DNA of 64,000 nt from a virus. Below are positions 32,759 through 39,253 of the stretch, one piece after another. The translations under genes were made by a program, and so were the position numbers. The number at the start of each line of letters is the position of its first letter. Position 1 is the stretch's first letter. The stretch covers positions 1-64,000 of IMG/VR virus record IMGVR_UViG_3300026157_000001; one strand, given 5' to 3'. The notes beneath the pieces are model-generated. The model saw nothing but the letters and a program-made list of their open reading frames with translations. It did no database searches and was not told the DNA's origin.

Positions 32759-33219
32759 CTAATGTATTTGTTGGTCCTGAAAGCCTACAAAAGGTCACGA
32801 GTAGTTTCTTCAAGGTACCGTTTTTGGCAAAATTCCGCTTTAGGGATATCAGCAATATCGAAGTCCGCGCTAACCAGCGAATGTTTTTTGCGGTACCCAC
32901 TAAAAAAGACCCTGTTACAGGGGAAGATAGAGTACTCAGACGTATTCCTTCAGAGTTTATGAAGTTTAAAGAGCTCTATAGGATGGCGTATGACCAAAAA
33001 GCAGTCAGCGACTTAATTCAATCCGACGAGAACGTACCACTTGAGGATATATTATTTACCGGCATTACCGTTCATTTATGGAATCCGGAAAAGAGTATAT
33101 TTGAACGTGTGGGATATAGAGAGCTTCAGGAAAAAGAGCTCTATAAAGAAACACAGTTGAGTCAGGTTCAGCGCCTGTTCAGCAAGATTTTTCCAACATA
33201 TCACCCAGTCCCGCACTAA
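32755..33219 (+). CDS. Unknown early protein
   Basis: 154 aa, begins M-T-N-V-F-V-G-P-E-S and ends T-Y-H-P-V-P-H, TAA. Mixed alpha/beta with several basic surface stretches (K-K-D-P-V-T-G-E-D-R-V-L-R-R). Coupled to the previous gene by ATGA and closed by a strong terminator. No family recognised. Confidence 0.6.
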   Translation: MTNVFVGPESLQKVTSSFFKVPFLAKFRFRDISNIEVRANQRMFFAVPTKKDPVTGEDRVLRRIPSEFMKFKELYRMAYDQKAVSDLIQSDENVPLEDILFTGITVHLWNPEKSIFERVGYRELQEKELYKETQLSQVQRLFSKIFPTYHPVPH

Positions 33220-33259
33220 CTATTGCGGACTGGTTTAAGTAATTGGGTTAGTGCTAAAT

Positions 33260-33288
33260 TAGGGGAGGCTTCGGTCTCCCCTTTTTTT
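33260..33288 (+). terminator. Rho-independent terminator
   Basis: GGGGAG-GCTTCGG-TCTCCCC hairpin with seven T. It lies 40 nt after the stop of the preceding gene and just before the structured RNA region. Confidence 0.8.
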
Positions 33289-33339
33289 GCTAATACCAAT
33301 GTAGAATTTTGAGGACAGCAGGGTTTACAGGCGACCGTC

Positions 33340-33455
33340 TAGTAAAGGTGTAAAAACAAAGACGCTGTTGCAGCCGACTTTACCTGCGTAATTGGGGCTT
33401 CGGATCTTGTAGGATAGCTAATTACTGTCTGAAGGGTCCGGAGCCACCTTTTTAT
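33340..33455 (+). ncRNA. Compact structured RNA with predicted pseudoknot
   Basis: Four helices can be drawn: GTAAAG/CTTTAC enclosing GCTG-TTG-CAGC; GTAATT (33388-33393)/AATTAC (33420-33425); and an 11-bp helix GGCTTCGGATC (33396-33406)/GGTCCGGAGCC (33435-33445, with two G-U pairs) whose 5' arm is in the loop of the previous one, so they form a pseudoknot or exclude each other. ACCTTTTTATT follows, so the last helix may act as a terminator. No open frame is present. It could be a regulatory leader for the gene at 33487 or a free RNA. Not recognised as tRNA or a known riboswitch. Confidence 0.55.
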
Positions 33456-33486
33456 TATTTATCCACCCTACTAACCCTAAAACTAT

Positions 33487-33753
33487 ATGCACTATGAAAT
33501 CGATCTTCTTGTTAAGCACAGATTGGAATCTAAGAAGAATGATATTCTGAATAGCGAGTCTTTGTTTAGAAAGATGCACAGATTCAACCTTTTAAGAGCT
33601 GTTAAGCTCGGTGAAGACAAACAAGTAGTTTGTGTAGCTGAGACAGAGGTCGGCAAGGTTGTAATAAGGGACTCTGACATAGAGCACCAGTGTACTCAGA
33701 AAATGAAGCTTGTATACGAAGATATCATGGACGAATTAGTACAGGAGATATAA
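33487..33753 (+). CDS. Small unknown early protein
   Basis: 88 aa, begins M-H-Y-E-I-D-L-L-V-K-H-R and ends M-D-E-L-V-Q-E-I, TAA. Charged, mostly helical. It is the first gene after the structured RNA and is closely followed by the next gene (2 nt). No family recognised. Confidence 0.55.
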   Translation: MHYEIDLLVKHRLESKKNDILNSESLFRKMHRFNLLRAVKLGEDKQVVCVAETEVGKVVIRDSDIEHQCTQKMKLVYEDIMDELVQEI

Positions 33754-33755
33754 TC

Positions 33756-34109
33756 ATGAAGTATCCTACAATCGACCGCGAAATCGACGAGATACCGAAT
33801 AGAGTACGCAAAGGTATAGCCTTTATCGAAAAAGTGCACCACGGCAAAGAAGATCTTGCTTTTGTAGACGTAGAGAAAGTAAACTTTCGTTGTGTCTATC
33901 AATCTATTTTTGTAATTCTCAGAAGCTATCGGCCTAGCAAATACGATAAGCATTCAGAGAAAGTACATGACCTTCAACAATTTGAGCTGGGCTTTACGCT
34001 GGTCGGCTATATGCCTGAACAGCGAGAAGCTTATAAAAAGGCTCTAAAAGAAGAATGGGCAGAACAGATCGATCGAATCGACTCTGGGAGAAAATTCTCA
34101 ATCTTCTAA
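33756..34109 (+). CDS. Unknown early protein
   Basis: 117 aa from the ATG at 33756, beginning M-K-Y-P-T-I-D-R-E-I-D and ending S-G-R-K-F-S-I-F, TAA. It is charged, with a Y-R-P-S-K-Y-D-K-H segment. An upstream in-frame start exists within the previous gene but the close ATG after its stop is preferred. No family recognised. Confidence 0.55.
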   Translation: MKYPTIDREIDEIPNRVRKGIAFIEKVHHGKEDLAFVDVEKVNFRCVYQSIFVILRSYRPSKYDKHSEKVHDLQQFELGFTLVGYMPEQREAYKKALKEEWAEQIDRIDSGRKFSIF

Positions 34110-34125
34110 GAATACGCACAGCACC

Positions 34126-34177
34126 TTACCAGGGGGGGAGTTTATTTCCGCGTCGGATCTGCTCCCCCATTTTTATT
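34126..34177 (+). terminator. Long-loop rho-independent terminator
   Basis: GGGGGAG and CTCCCCC form a 7-bp stem around a ~21-nt loop, followed by ATTTTTATT. Confidence 0.7.
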
Positions 34178-34201
34178 CACTAACACAAAACAAACAATAC
34201 T

Positions 34202-34591
34202 ATGTATCAAACCAAGCAAATGTTAGAATTACTATTTAAGGACCCGCAAACGATTAATAAGATCTTAACGGGGATGCGAAAGCTCGATGAAGCAGACCTG
34301 GGATGGTTTACTGAGGATAAAGTGAACCTTGCAGAACTCGACTTCACTGTAGAAAATAATCAGCTTGTATATTTGGCCGGCGCTAATGACTGGAAGGTAG
34401 AAGATAAAGTTAATGCGGGCTTTTATATCGGCGATGAGCCTAAAGGTATGGCAAATCGTCTTTACGAAGCTGGTAAACTCGAAGATAACTGGATAAAAGT
34501 TATTGAGGGAGTAAGGAAGCTTAAACTAGAAAAGACACGGCAGTTTATTCATGATAAAAAAGCTGCAGTCTATTTAGGAAGGCTAGGATAA
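34202..34591 (+). CDS. Unknown early protein
   Basis: 129 aa, begins M-Y-Q-T-K-Q-M-L-E-L and ends V-Y-L-G-R-L-G, TAA. It has an acidic N-terminal half (D-L-G-W-F-T-E-D-K-V) and a basic C-terminal helix. It stands alone between two terminators; no promoter of the GGTATAAGA type is seen before it. No family recognised. Confidence 0.55.
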   Translation: MYQTKQMLELLFKDPQTINKILTGMRKLDEADLGWFTEDKVNLAELDFTVENNQLVYLAGANDWKVEDKVNAGFYIGDEPKGMANRLYEAGKLEDNWIKVIEGVRKLKLEKTRQFIHDKKAAVYLGRLG

Positions 34592-34594
34592 GAA

Positions 34595-34627
34595 TATGCG
34601 GGCATTAATAGTTAACGCCCGCACTTT
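34595..34627 (+). terminator. Rho-independent terminator
   Basis: TGCGGGC...GCCCGCA perfect 7-bp stem around ATTAATAGTTAAC, followed by CTTTTA. Confidence 0.7.
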
Positions 34628-34654
34628 TAAACATAAAACAAACCTATACATATT

Positions 34655-35233
34655 ATGAATAAGTTAATATTTACTATTCTAACACTGTCACTAATGTTGT
34701 TTGCAGGGTGTAGCTCTGTGACCGACTCTAACGTCGACGAACTGGGCGGCATTGAAACAAGTGCCTTTACAGACGCGGCTGAATCCAAAACTTCTAAGTC
34801 TAATTACAAGGACGAAGATAACAACGGTATACCTGATGAAGGTGAAGTTGTTACTGGGGCCTATAAATCAGTCTATGCTTTCGATGCAACCGGTTCTTAT
34901 TACTGGGACTTGGGTGATGGGCGAGTACAGGGTGATGCCAGCTCTATAGCTGATCTTGATCAAGCCACATTATCAGTATGTGACTATAAGGTTGTTTACA
35001 GAGCAACCTTTGGAAATGATCCCTTTATGGACACTGGGTGGATTCGCAACAATATTAAGTGTAATGGCTATAGCTATGATAAAGCTAAGACATATAACTA
35101 CTTGATTGTGCATGAAACTGACCACAGATATAGCGAAGATGCTCCTGAAATTTGGGGTAGCTGGGCTTACTTTGTAGATACAGAGAGCGGCGTTGGAAAC
35201 AAACTTGCCGGTCCCAAAACACCACAAAATTAA
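34655..35233 (+). CDS. Predicted lipoprotein with EF-hand/dockerin-like loop
   Basis: 192 aa. Signal peptide M-N-K-L-I-F-T-I-L-T-L-S-L-M-L-F with lipobox F-A-G-C at residue 19, followed by S-S-V-T-D-S-N. At ~52-63, D-E-D-N-N-G-I-P-D-E-G-E is a calcium-loop pattern like dockerin or thrombospondin-3 repeats. The rest is beta-rich with two Cys (V-C-D-Y-K, N-I-K-C-N) that may pair in the periplasm, and the motif Y-L-I-V-H-E-T-D-H. An exported early protein; function unknown. Confidence 0.65.
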   Translation: MNKLIFTILTLSLMLFAGCSSVTDSNVDELGGIETSAFTDAAESKTSKSNYKDEDNNGIPDEGEVVTGAYKSVYAFDATGSYYWDLGDGRVQGDASSIADLDQATLSVCDYKVVYRATFGNDPFMDTGWIRNNIKCNGYSYDKAKTYNYLIVHETDHRYSEDAPEIWGSWAYFVDTESGVGNKLAGPKTPQN

Positions 35234-35964
35234 ATCTGTGGGTGAGCTAACAAAAGCTTCTGTGCTAGCTATATTATTGGTGGTATAGCTATAGTGATAG
35301 GTGCGGGCTTATTGGGGTCCGCACCGTTTACTATACTTGGGCAGATGAGTAGATTTTAGGGTAAAAAAAAATAACCAAAAATATATACAGGTAAGAAATT
35401 GCCAAAAAATAATTTCGGGGCCGGACCCTGGGGGTAGCTGAGACAAAATAATATGTCGGGCGCTACCTGGGTAAGGACCCGGGTATGAAATGGGACCCAA
35501 TCTCTTAAGATGAGAATTAACCCTACCCCCATCGGGTAATACCTCTAACCCGGGTTAACCCTAAAGATTTAGTTTCTAGTCCAGTTAGTGTCTCTCATAG
35601 ATCTGCTGAATTGGATTGCTGACCTAGAGGGTTGGATTGCCCTCTAGGTATGTTATTGGATACCAGTTAGTCGAGTATAGAAGGTGGATAGCCCTCTATA
35701 CTCTTATTCCTCCTTTATTCACACAGGCCAATCAGGCTTTAAGCGGTTGAGAGCCCTTATAGCTGTTAAGTCGTTAATAAACAGCCATTTATGGCTTAAA
35801 TTGGCGCGCCGGGGGCCGTAAGGCCCTCTATATCTACCGTTACCCCGTTATACCGGTGTTGCATGCTATAGCTGGCTATGCTGGGCCCCATAACGGTATC
35901 ACGGTATCCCGGTATCCCGGTGGTGCCGGTACTAACCCAACCTTAACCATATAAACCCTCTTAT
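35234..35964. other. 731-nt non-coding region rich in hairpins and short tandem repeats
   Basis: No credible gene on either strand. From left to right it holds: GGTGCGG/CCGCACC (35299-35327); a G/C-rich stretch with repeated ACCCGGGT-like words (35420-35565); two 9-bp perfect hairpins, CCTAGAGGG/CCCTCTAGG (35623-35648) and GAGTATAGA/TCTATACTC (35673-35703), each preceded by CCAGTTAGT; GGCCGTAAGGCC; and three 8-nt repeats CGGTATC(A/C) near 35893-35916. The repeats look like iterons and the hairpins like a structured RNA, so an origin or a large non-coding RNA are both possible. Confidence 0.55.
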
Positions 35965-36441
35965 ATGCACTCATTATACACAATAAACCTCTTTATTGAC
36001 TATGCACAAGCATTCTTAGATGAAATAAGCCCTGATGATAAGCTTCAATGTAAGAAATACAGGGCATTACAAACTAAACGTATGCTTGAGAATGCTAAGC
36101 TTAGAATTGACAGGCTATTAATGGCCAACCCCGGTCTCACGGAGAGCAGTCCGGATATAAAGCTGGCTATACAGCGCTATAACCTGTATAATAGCCAAGC
36201 TATGGGTATTATCACCACCTCAAGCTCTTTAAATGGGGCTGAATTGCTGTTTGACGCCTTATCACAGGCTGAAAAGGCTATGTGGATGGCTAGAGACGGC
36301 ATTATAACCCCTAAAAAGGCCATAGAGAGCTTAAACAAGGTAGAAGCTATTAAAAACGCTATGGAAACTAATGGTAACAGGGTTCCCGACACGATAATCC
36401 ACAGATTAGAGGGAGTTAAAGGTTATATCGCTTGGATATAG
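35965..36441 (+). CDS. Unknown helical early protein
   Basis: 158 aa, begins M-H-S-L-Y-T-I-N-L-F-I-D-Y and ends G-V-K-G-Y-I-A-W-I, TAG. Helical throughout, with K-M-L-E-N-A-K-L-R-I-D-R and K-A-I-E-S-L-N-K-V-E-A segments. It is the first gene after the 731-nt non-coding region and ends at a strong terminator, so it may be produced from a promoter inside that region. No family recognised. Confidence 0.55.
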   Translation: MHSLYTINLFIDYAQAFLDEISPDDKLQCKKYRALQTKRMLENAKLRIDRLLMANPGLTESSPDIKLAIQRYNLYNSQAMGIITTSSSLNGAELLFDALSQAEKAMWMARDGIITPKKAIESLNKVEAIKNAMETNGNRVPDTIIHRLEGVKGYIAWI

Positions 36442-36748
36442 CTTTTTAGCGTGTTAGTGAAACCCTCAGGTCAGCATCTTTACGGTGCTGGCCTTTTTTT
36501 TAGCTTAAGATTTGTTCGCTTCGCTCAAAGGCCGGCGCTGCCATATTGTCTGTTGACTGCAATACTGCCATAGGATAGGTGACTATAGAGAAGTTTAAAA
36601 GCTTAAATTCGCCTAAATGGTCTTTGTTCGCCTTATTCGGCATATTTTTTCTCATTATATAGAATTGCTTTTTTACGCGCCTATTGGGTCGTACCCAGGG
36701 TTGCTCGCTGTAAGGCCGTGGTTAGCTTGTGCTTAGCTCAAATTGACT
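36442..36748. other. Intergenic stretch between convergent genes
   Basis: Apart from the terminator at 36464-36501 with the TTTAGCTTAAGATTT tail, I see only short direct words and a small GC-rich patch near 36515-36530. No gene, promoter motif or tRNA is evident. Confidence 0.4.
36464..36501 (+). terminator. Rho-independent terminator with repeated tail
   Basis: GGTCAGCA/TGCTGGCC stem, loop TCTTTACGG, followed by eight T and then AGCTTAAGATTT, the same tail as at 15250 and 38520. Confidence 0.75.
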
Positions 36749-36964
36749 TTACCGCGTCCCACCATGCTCAATATTATAGGCCTTTAGGGGTGAAATGTCA
36801 GAAGTTTTTACTAGTATATCGAGACCTACGCTATATGTGGTATAGAACCTGTGATTTACTGTCGTGCCACTTGTTACTAGTGGGTTTTCAAGCATTATAT
36901 CAACTAAACTCTTTTTTGGTTTTGGTGTATCTTTAATAACTGGTAATTCAACGCTGTCTTTCAA
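36749..36964 (-). CDS. Small unknown protein (TTG start)
   Basis: 71 aa from a TTG at 36964, beginning M-K-D-S-V-E-L-P-V-I-K and ending Y-N-I-E-H-G-G-T-R, TAA. It is the last of three small minus-strand genes. The middle reads L-E-N-P-L-V-T-S-G-T-T-V-N-H-R, close in style to N-P-M-K-E-V-I-C-K-R-T-G-S in the 37209 gene, so the three may be related. Start choice uncertain. Confidence 0.45.
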   Translation of the reverse strand: MKDSVELPVIKDTPKPKKSLVDIMLENPLVTSGTTVNHRFYTTYSVGLDILVKTSDISPLKAYNIEHGGTR

Positions 36965-37202
36965 ATATCGGCCTCTTTAAATCTCGTGTGTCTGCTGTTG
37001 TTTGTATAAATTGGTAATTGGGTATTATGTCGACAATTTCCGGGCTTACTCCATATACTAAACCATGGTCCCATGCAACTAGATACTCAACATGTTTTAT
37101 AGGAGCGTATTTAGTTTTATCAGATTTGCGATAGTTACTAATATTAATTATCTCTCCCTCACATCCAGTATTGTGACATCTAACTCTATATCCTATAGTC
37201 AT
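36933..37202 (-). CDS. Small unknown protein; TGA near its end
   Basis: Begins M-T-I-G-Y-R-V-R-C-H-N-T-G-C-E-G-E-I. With the standard code it stops at TGA 36948-36950 (84 aa); reading that TGA as Trp adds W-I-T-S-Y and ends at TAA 36933. A beta-rich small protein with V-E-Y-L-V-A-W-D-H-G and two Cys near the N-terminus, similar in layout (C-x-x-T-G ... V-x-Y-x-V ... V-D-I-I) to the next gene upstream. Function unknown. Confidence 0.45.
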
Positions 37203-37208
37203 TATTAC

Positions 37209-37514
37209 CTACCTGTCTAATGTGTGTGGTTTATTTGTTATCGAAGTGTCTAATAGACTCTTATATGATACCTTTACATGATCAATATCTACAGTTTCTA
37301 GCCTACTAGGAGAGTTGCTCGCCATCCACATGACTTCTAGCTCTATCTTAGGCTTTCCTTTGACATGTAATGTATTGCCCTGTGGTGTCTGTACAGGAAT
37401 AAGTGATGTTGCCGTAGTTGAACTAGTTACATACCCTGTAGAGCCAGTACGTTTACATATTACTTCTTTCATAGGGTTATCTAGTATATATTTTAATTTT
37501 TGATCTGGCGACAT
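37209..37514 (-). CDS. Small unknown protein
   Basis: 101 aa from the ATG at 37514 (an in-frame TTG at 37544 lies inside the early promoter and is less likely), beginning M-S-P-D-Q-K-L-K-Y-I-L and ending N-K-P-H-T-L-D-R, TAG. The beta-rich middle (I-C-K-R-T-G-S-T-G-Y-V, I-E-L-E-V-M-W, V-D-I-D-H-V-K-V) resembles the 36933 gene. First of three consecutive minus-strand genes. Function unknown. Confidence 0.45.
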   Translation of the reverse strand: MSPDQKLKYILDNPMKEVICKRTGSTGYVTSSTTATSLIPVQTPQGNTLHVKGKPKIELEVMWMASNSPSRLETVDIDHVKVSYKSLLDTSITNKPHTLDR

Positions 37515-37526
37515 ACTATTGTGTGG

Positions 37527-37548
37527 TTTTGGGTATAAGAACAATAGA
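37527..37548 (+). promoter_or_regulatory. Early promoter element (GGTATAAGA family)
   Basis: TTTTGGGTATAAGAACAATA, a slightly divergent copy with an extra G. It drives the two-gene unit from 37579. Confidence 0.7.
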
Positions 37549-37578
37549 CACTAAACCCGTTAATTTTAATATAACGAA

Positions 37579-38046
37579 ATGGATACAAATAAGCTAATAC
37601 AAGAAATCCTAACTTCTATGGATATGCATGATATAGAGCCTGAGGATGTAAAGAAAGCTAGTTATGCTTCCACCGACTCCTTTATTGCTCAAAAGTTTAT
37701 TCTTGGCCAAGATGTCCCTGATGAGGAATTTACAGAGGATTTTGCACAATCGCAAATTAAAGCTTTTAATTTCCTGAATATCGCGCATCGTAAGCGAATG
37801 GAAGATGCTTTTGAATCTAAACCTAAAACAGGTAATGATGTCATGGACATGATGAGCAAGACAGAGATTCCACTATTGTGTATGACTATAGTTTCACAGA
37901 TAGAGGCACTTCAAAATGTCATAGATCGCGCCGAAAACAAGGGCTATGATATTGTTGCTTTTTCTATGTTCACAGATGACGAACTAGACGATATAGAGGA
38001 AGAGCGAATTCATAAACTACATGGTTGGGAGCAAGACAATGAATAA
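37579..38046 (+). CDS. Unknown acidic early protein
   Basis: 155 aa, begins M-D-T-N-K-L-I-Q-E-I-L and ends H-G-W-E-Q-D-N-E, TAA. Helical and acidic, no membrane segment. Its last 8 nt overlap the start of the next gene, so the two are coupled; both have similar size and composition (Q/E-rich helices with Met), which suggests partners. No family recognised. Confidence 0.55.
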   Translation: MDTNKLIQEILTSMDMHDIEPEDVKKASYASTDSFIAQKFILGQDVPDEEFTEDFAQSQIKAFNFLNIAHRKRMEDAFESKPKTGNDVMDMMSKTEIPLLCMTIVSQIEALQNVIDRAENKGYDIVAFSMFTDDELDDIEEERIHKLHGWEQDNE

Positions 38047-38482
38047 AGATCAAACTACAAACGAGATAATTAGTGGTATTATATCACTTAATAAGTATAT
38101 AGAAACACAATCTGATAAACTAGGAGCACAAAACGATCTAGATAAAGAGGATCGTGATCTAGATGTGATGAAAGATGCAGTTTTATCCATATTTGTATCT
38201 GCCAAAATAAGGGCGCTTGCAATAGAAGCAACGTTCAGTCAGTTATCAGATCAAGAAGAGCAGCTAAGAGAACAGGGCTCAATAAAGGCTGCAAACAAGC
38301 ATGCTAAACACCTCTTAGCTAGTATGCAGCAAGCTTATCAGATAATGAGTTCTATGTATATCTTAAACGATGAACAAGAACTAGGAGTTGAGTTTACTGA
38401 TGATGTAATGGTGCCTATGCTTGATTCTTTAACGCAGCTACATTTTCCAAATATAGTGGGAAAGAAAGAGGGTGAGGGTTAA
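38039..38482 (+). CDS. Unknown helical early protein
   Basis: 147 aa from the ATG at 38039, beginning M-N-K-D-Q-T-T-N-E-I and ending V-G-K-K-E-G-E-G, TAA. Long helices with L-S-D-Q-E-E-Q-L-R-E-Q and M-Q-Q-A-Y-Q-I-M-S-S-M. It overlaps the previous gene and precedes a strong terminator. No family recognised. Confidence 0.55.
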   Translation: MNKDQTTNEIISGIISLNKYIETQSDKLGAQNDLDKEDRDLDVMKDAVLSIFVSAKIRALAIEATFSQLSDQEEQLREQGSIKAANKHAKHLLASMQQAYQIMSSMYILNDEQELGVEFTDDVMVPMLDSLTQLHFPNIVGKKEGEG

Positions 38483-38487
38483 ATAGA

Positions 38488-38523
38488 AAAAGGGAGGCAT
38501 TTTACTGCTTCCCTTTTTTTTAG
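38488..38523 (+). terminator. Terminator between convergent genes
   Basis: GGGAGGCA/TGCTTCCC stem around TTTTAC, followed by eight T and the AGCTTAAGATTT tail. Confidence 0.75.
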
Positions 38524-38543
38524 CTTAAGATTTGTGTTACTAA

Positions 38544-39110
38544 CTACTGTATAGATGGTAATGGAATTCTTTTTAAATCTCTGCTTGACTTAGCTATAGA
38601 TCGACCTCTACTCATGTGTTGATTTTTTATCCAATAGTCTACTGGCCCTTCACCTGCATGATATCTCTTAAGGTACATCTTTTCTTGTCCTTTAGCGTAA
38701 TTTGTCGCTAGCTCTTGTGACCTACTGGAAAAGTCTCTGCCTAGTAGCGCTCCTAAATTATTAGCTTGTTGTCCTGTCCTGTCCGCCTCTCTAAAGTATG
38801 TTATGTCTAGATCTTTGCCTTTTAATTCATCTAATTTTCTGAGCCTACTCAACATGGCTTTCCTTGCTGCTTGTTGGCTTATCGCTATTTTTACTATCTC
38901 TGATTTTTTAATCATACTCTTTATCTTTTTAGATCCTCCTTTAATTCCTCCTTTAATTCCTAATGCAGCAGCTAAACCTAATCCAGCTGCAGCGCCTACT
39001 ATAGCGCCTGCCTTCATATTCTTCTTTTCCTGGCCAGGCTCGGCAGACATATTACCTGCTACTGCTCCAGTACCTGTTCCAAGTGTTAATCCTGCTAATA
39101 GTCGGCCCAT
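38544..39110 (-). CDS. Internal virion-like protein with glycine-zipper N-terminus
   Basis: 188 aa. The N-terminus is a pair of small-residue helices (L-L-A-G-L-T-L-G-T-G-T-G-A-V-A-G and A-I-V-G-A-A-A-G-L-G-L-A-A-A-L-G) followed by K-G-G-S-K-K-I-K-S-M-I-K-K and I-V-K-I-A-I. The rest is basic and helical (R-A-L-K-R-I-P-L-P-like end). The layout matches the internal proteins of the first late block. Stop TAG; last gene of the second late cluster. Confidence 0.5.
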   Translation of the reverse strand: MGRLLAGLTLGTGTGAVAGNMSAEPGQEKKNMKAGAIVGAAAGLGLAAALGIKGGIKGGSKKIKSMIKKSEIVKIAISQQAARKAMLSRLRKLDELKGKDLDITYFREADRTGQQANNLGALLGRDFSSRSQELATNYAKGQEKMYLKRYHAGEGPVDYWIKNQHMSRGRSIAKSSRDLKRIPLPSIQ

Positions 39111-39253
39111 TACACAATCCTGGTTTTAATTGGAAGTCCGTGAATTCTATCTACTGTGTCCACTATCCTATTTTGATAAGCCTTTGTTACAGCTTTTGCA
39201 CTGATAGCTGTCTTCTCTAATAAATATTCTAGTATTTCTGCTTTCTTACTCAT
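39110..39253 (-). CDS. Small late protein with L-L-E-K-T-A motif
   Basis: 47 aa: M-S-K-K-A-E-I-L-E-Y-L-L-E-K-T-A followed by a basic helix and ending K-T-R-I-V, TAA. The TAA overlaps the next ATG (TAATG) and its ATG overlaps the stop of the 739-aa gene, so it is fully coupled. The Y-L-L-E-K-T-A motif is nearly identical to those in the zincin and ligase proteins. It may be a processing or packaging tag by itself. Confidence 0.55.
   Translation of the reverse strand: MSKKAEILEYLLEKTAISAKAVTKAYQNRIVDTVDRIHGLPIKTRIV

Noticed and set aside
32762-32962. Plus-strand frame that would extend the 32246 gene through TGA
   Set aside because: It lies wholly inside the better-supported gene at 32755 and has shadow-like composition; kept only as an argument about TGA use.
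33290-33486. tRNA or tmRNA in the structured region
   Set aside because: The helices do not form a cloverleaf or an acceptor stem with CCA-like end, and no tag frame is present.
35309-35500. Minus-strand frame in the non-coding region
   Set aside because: Gly/Pro/Phe-rich composition with no start signal or neighbour support; the hairpins explain the stretch better.
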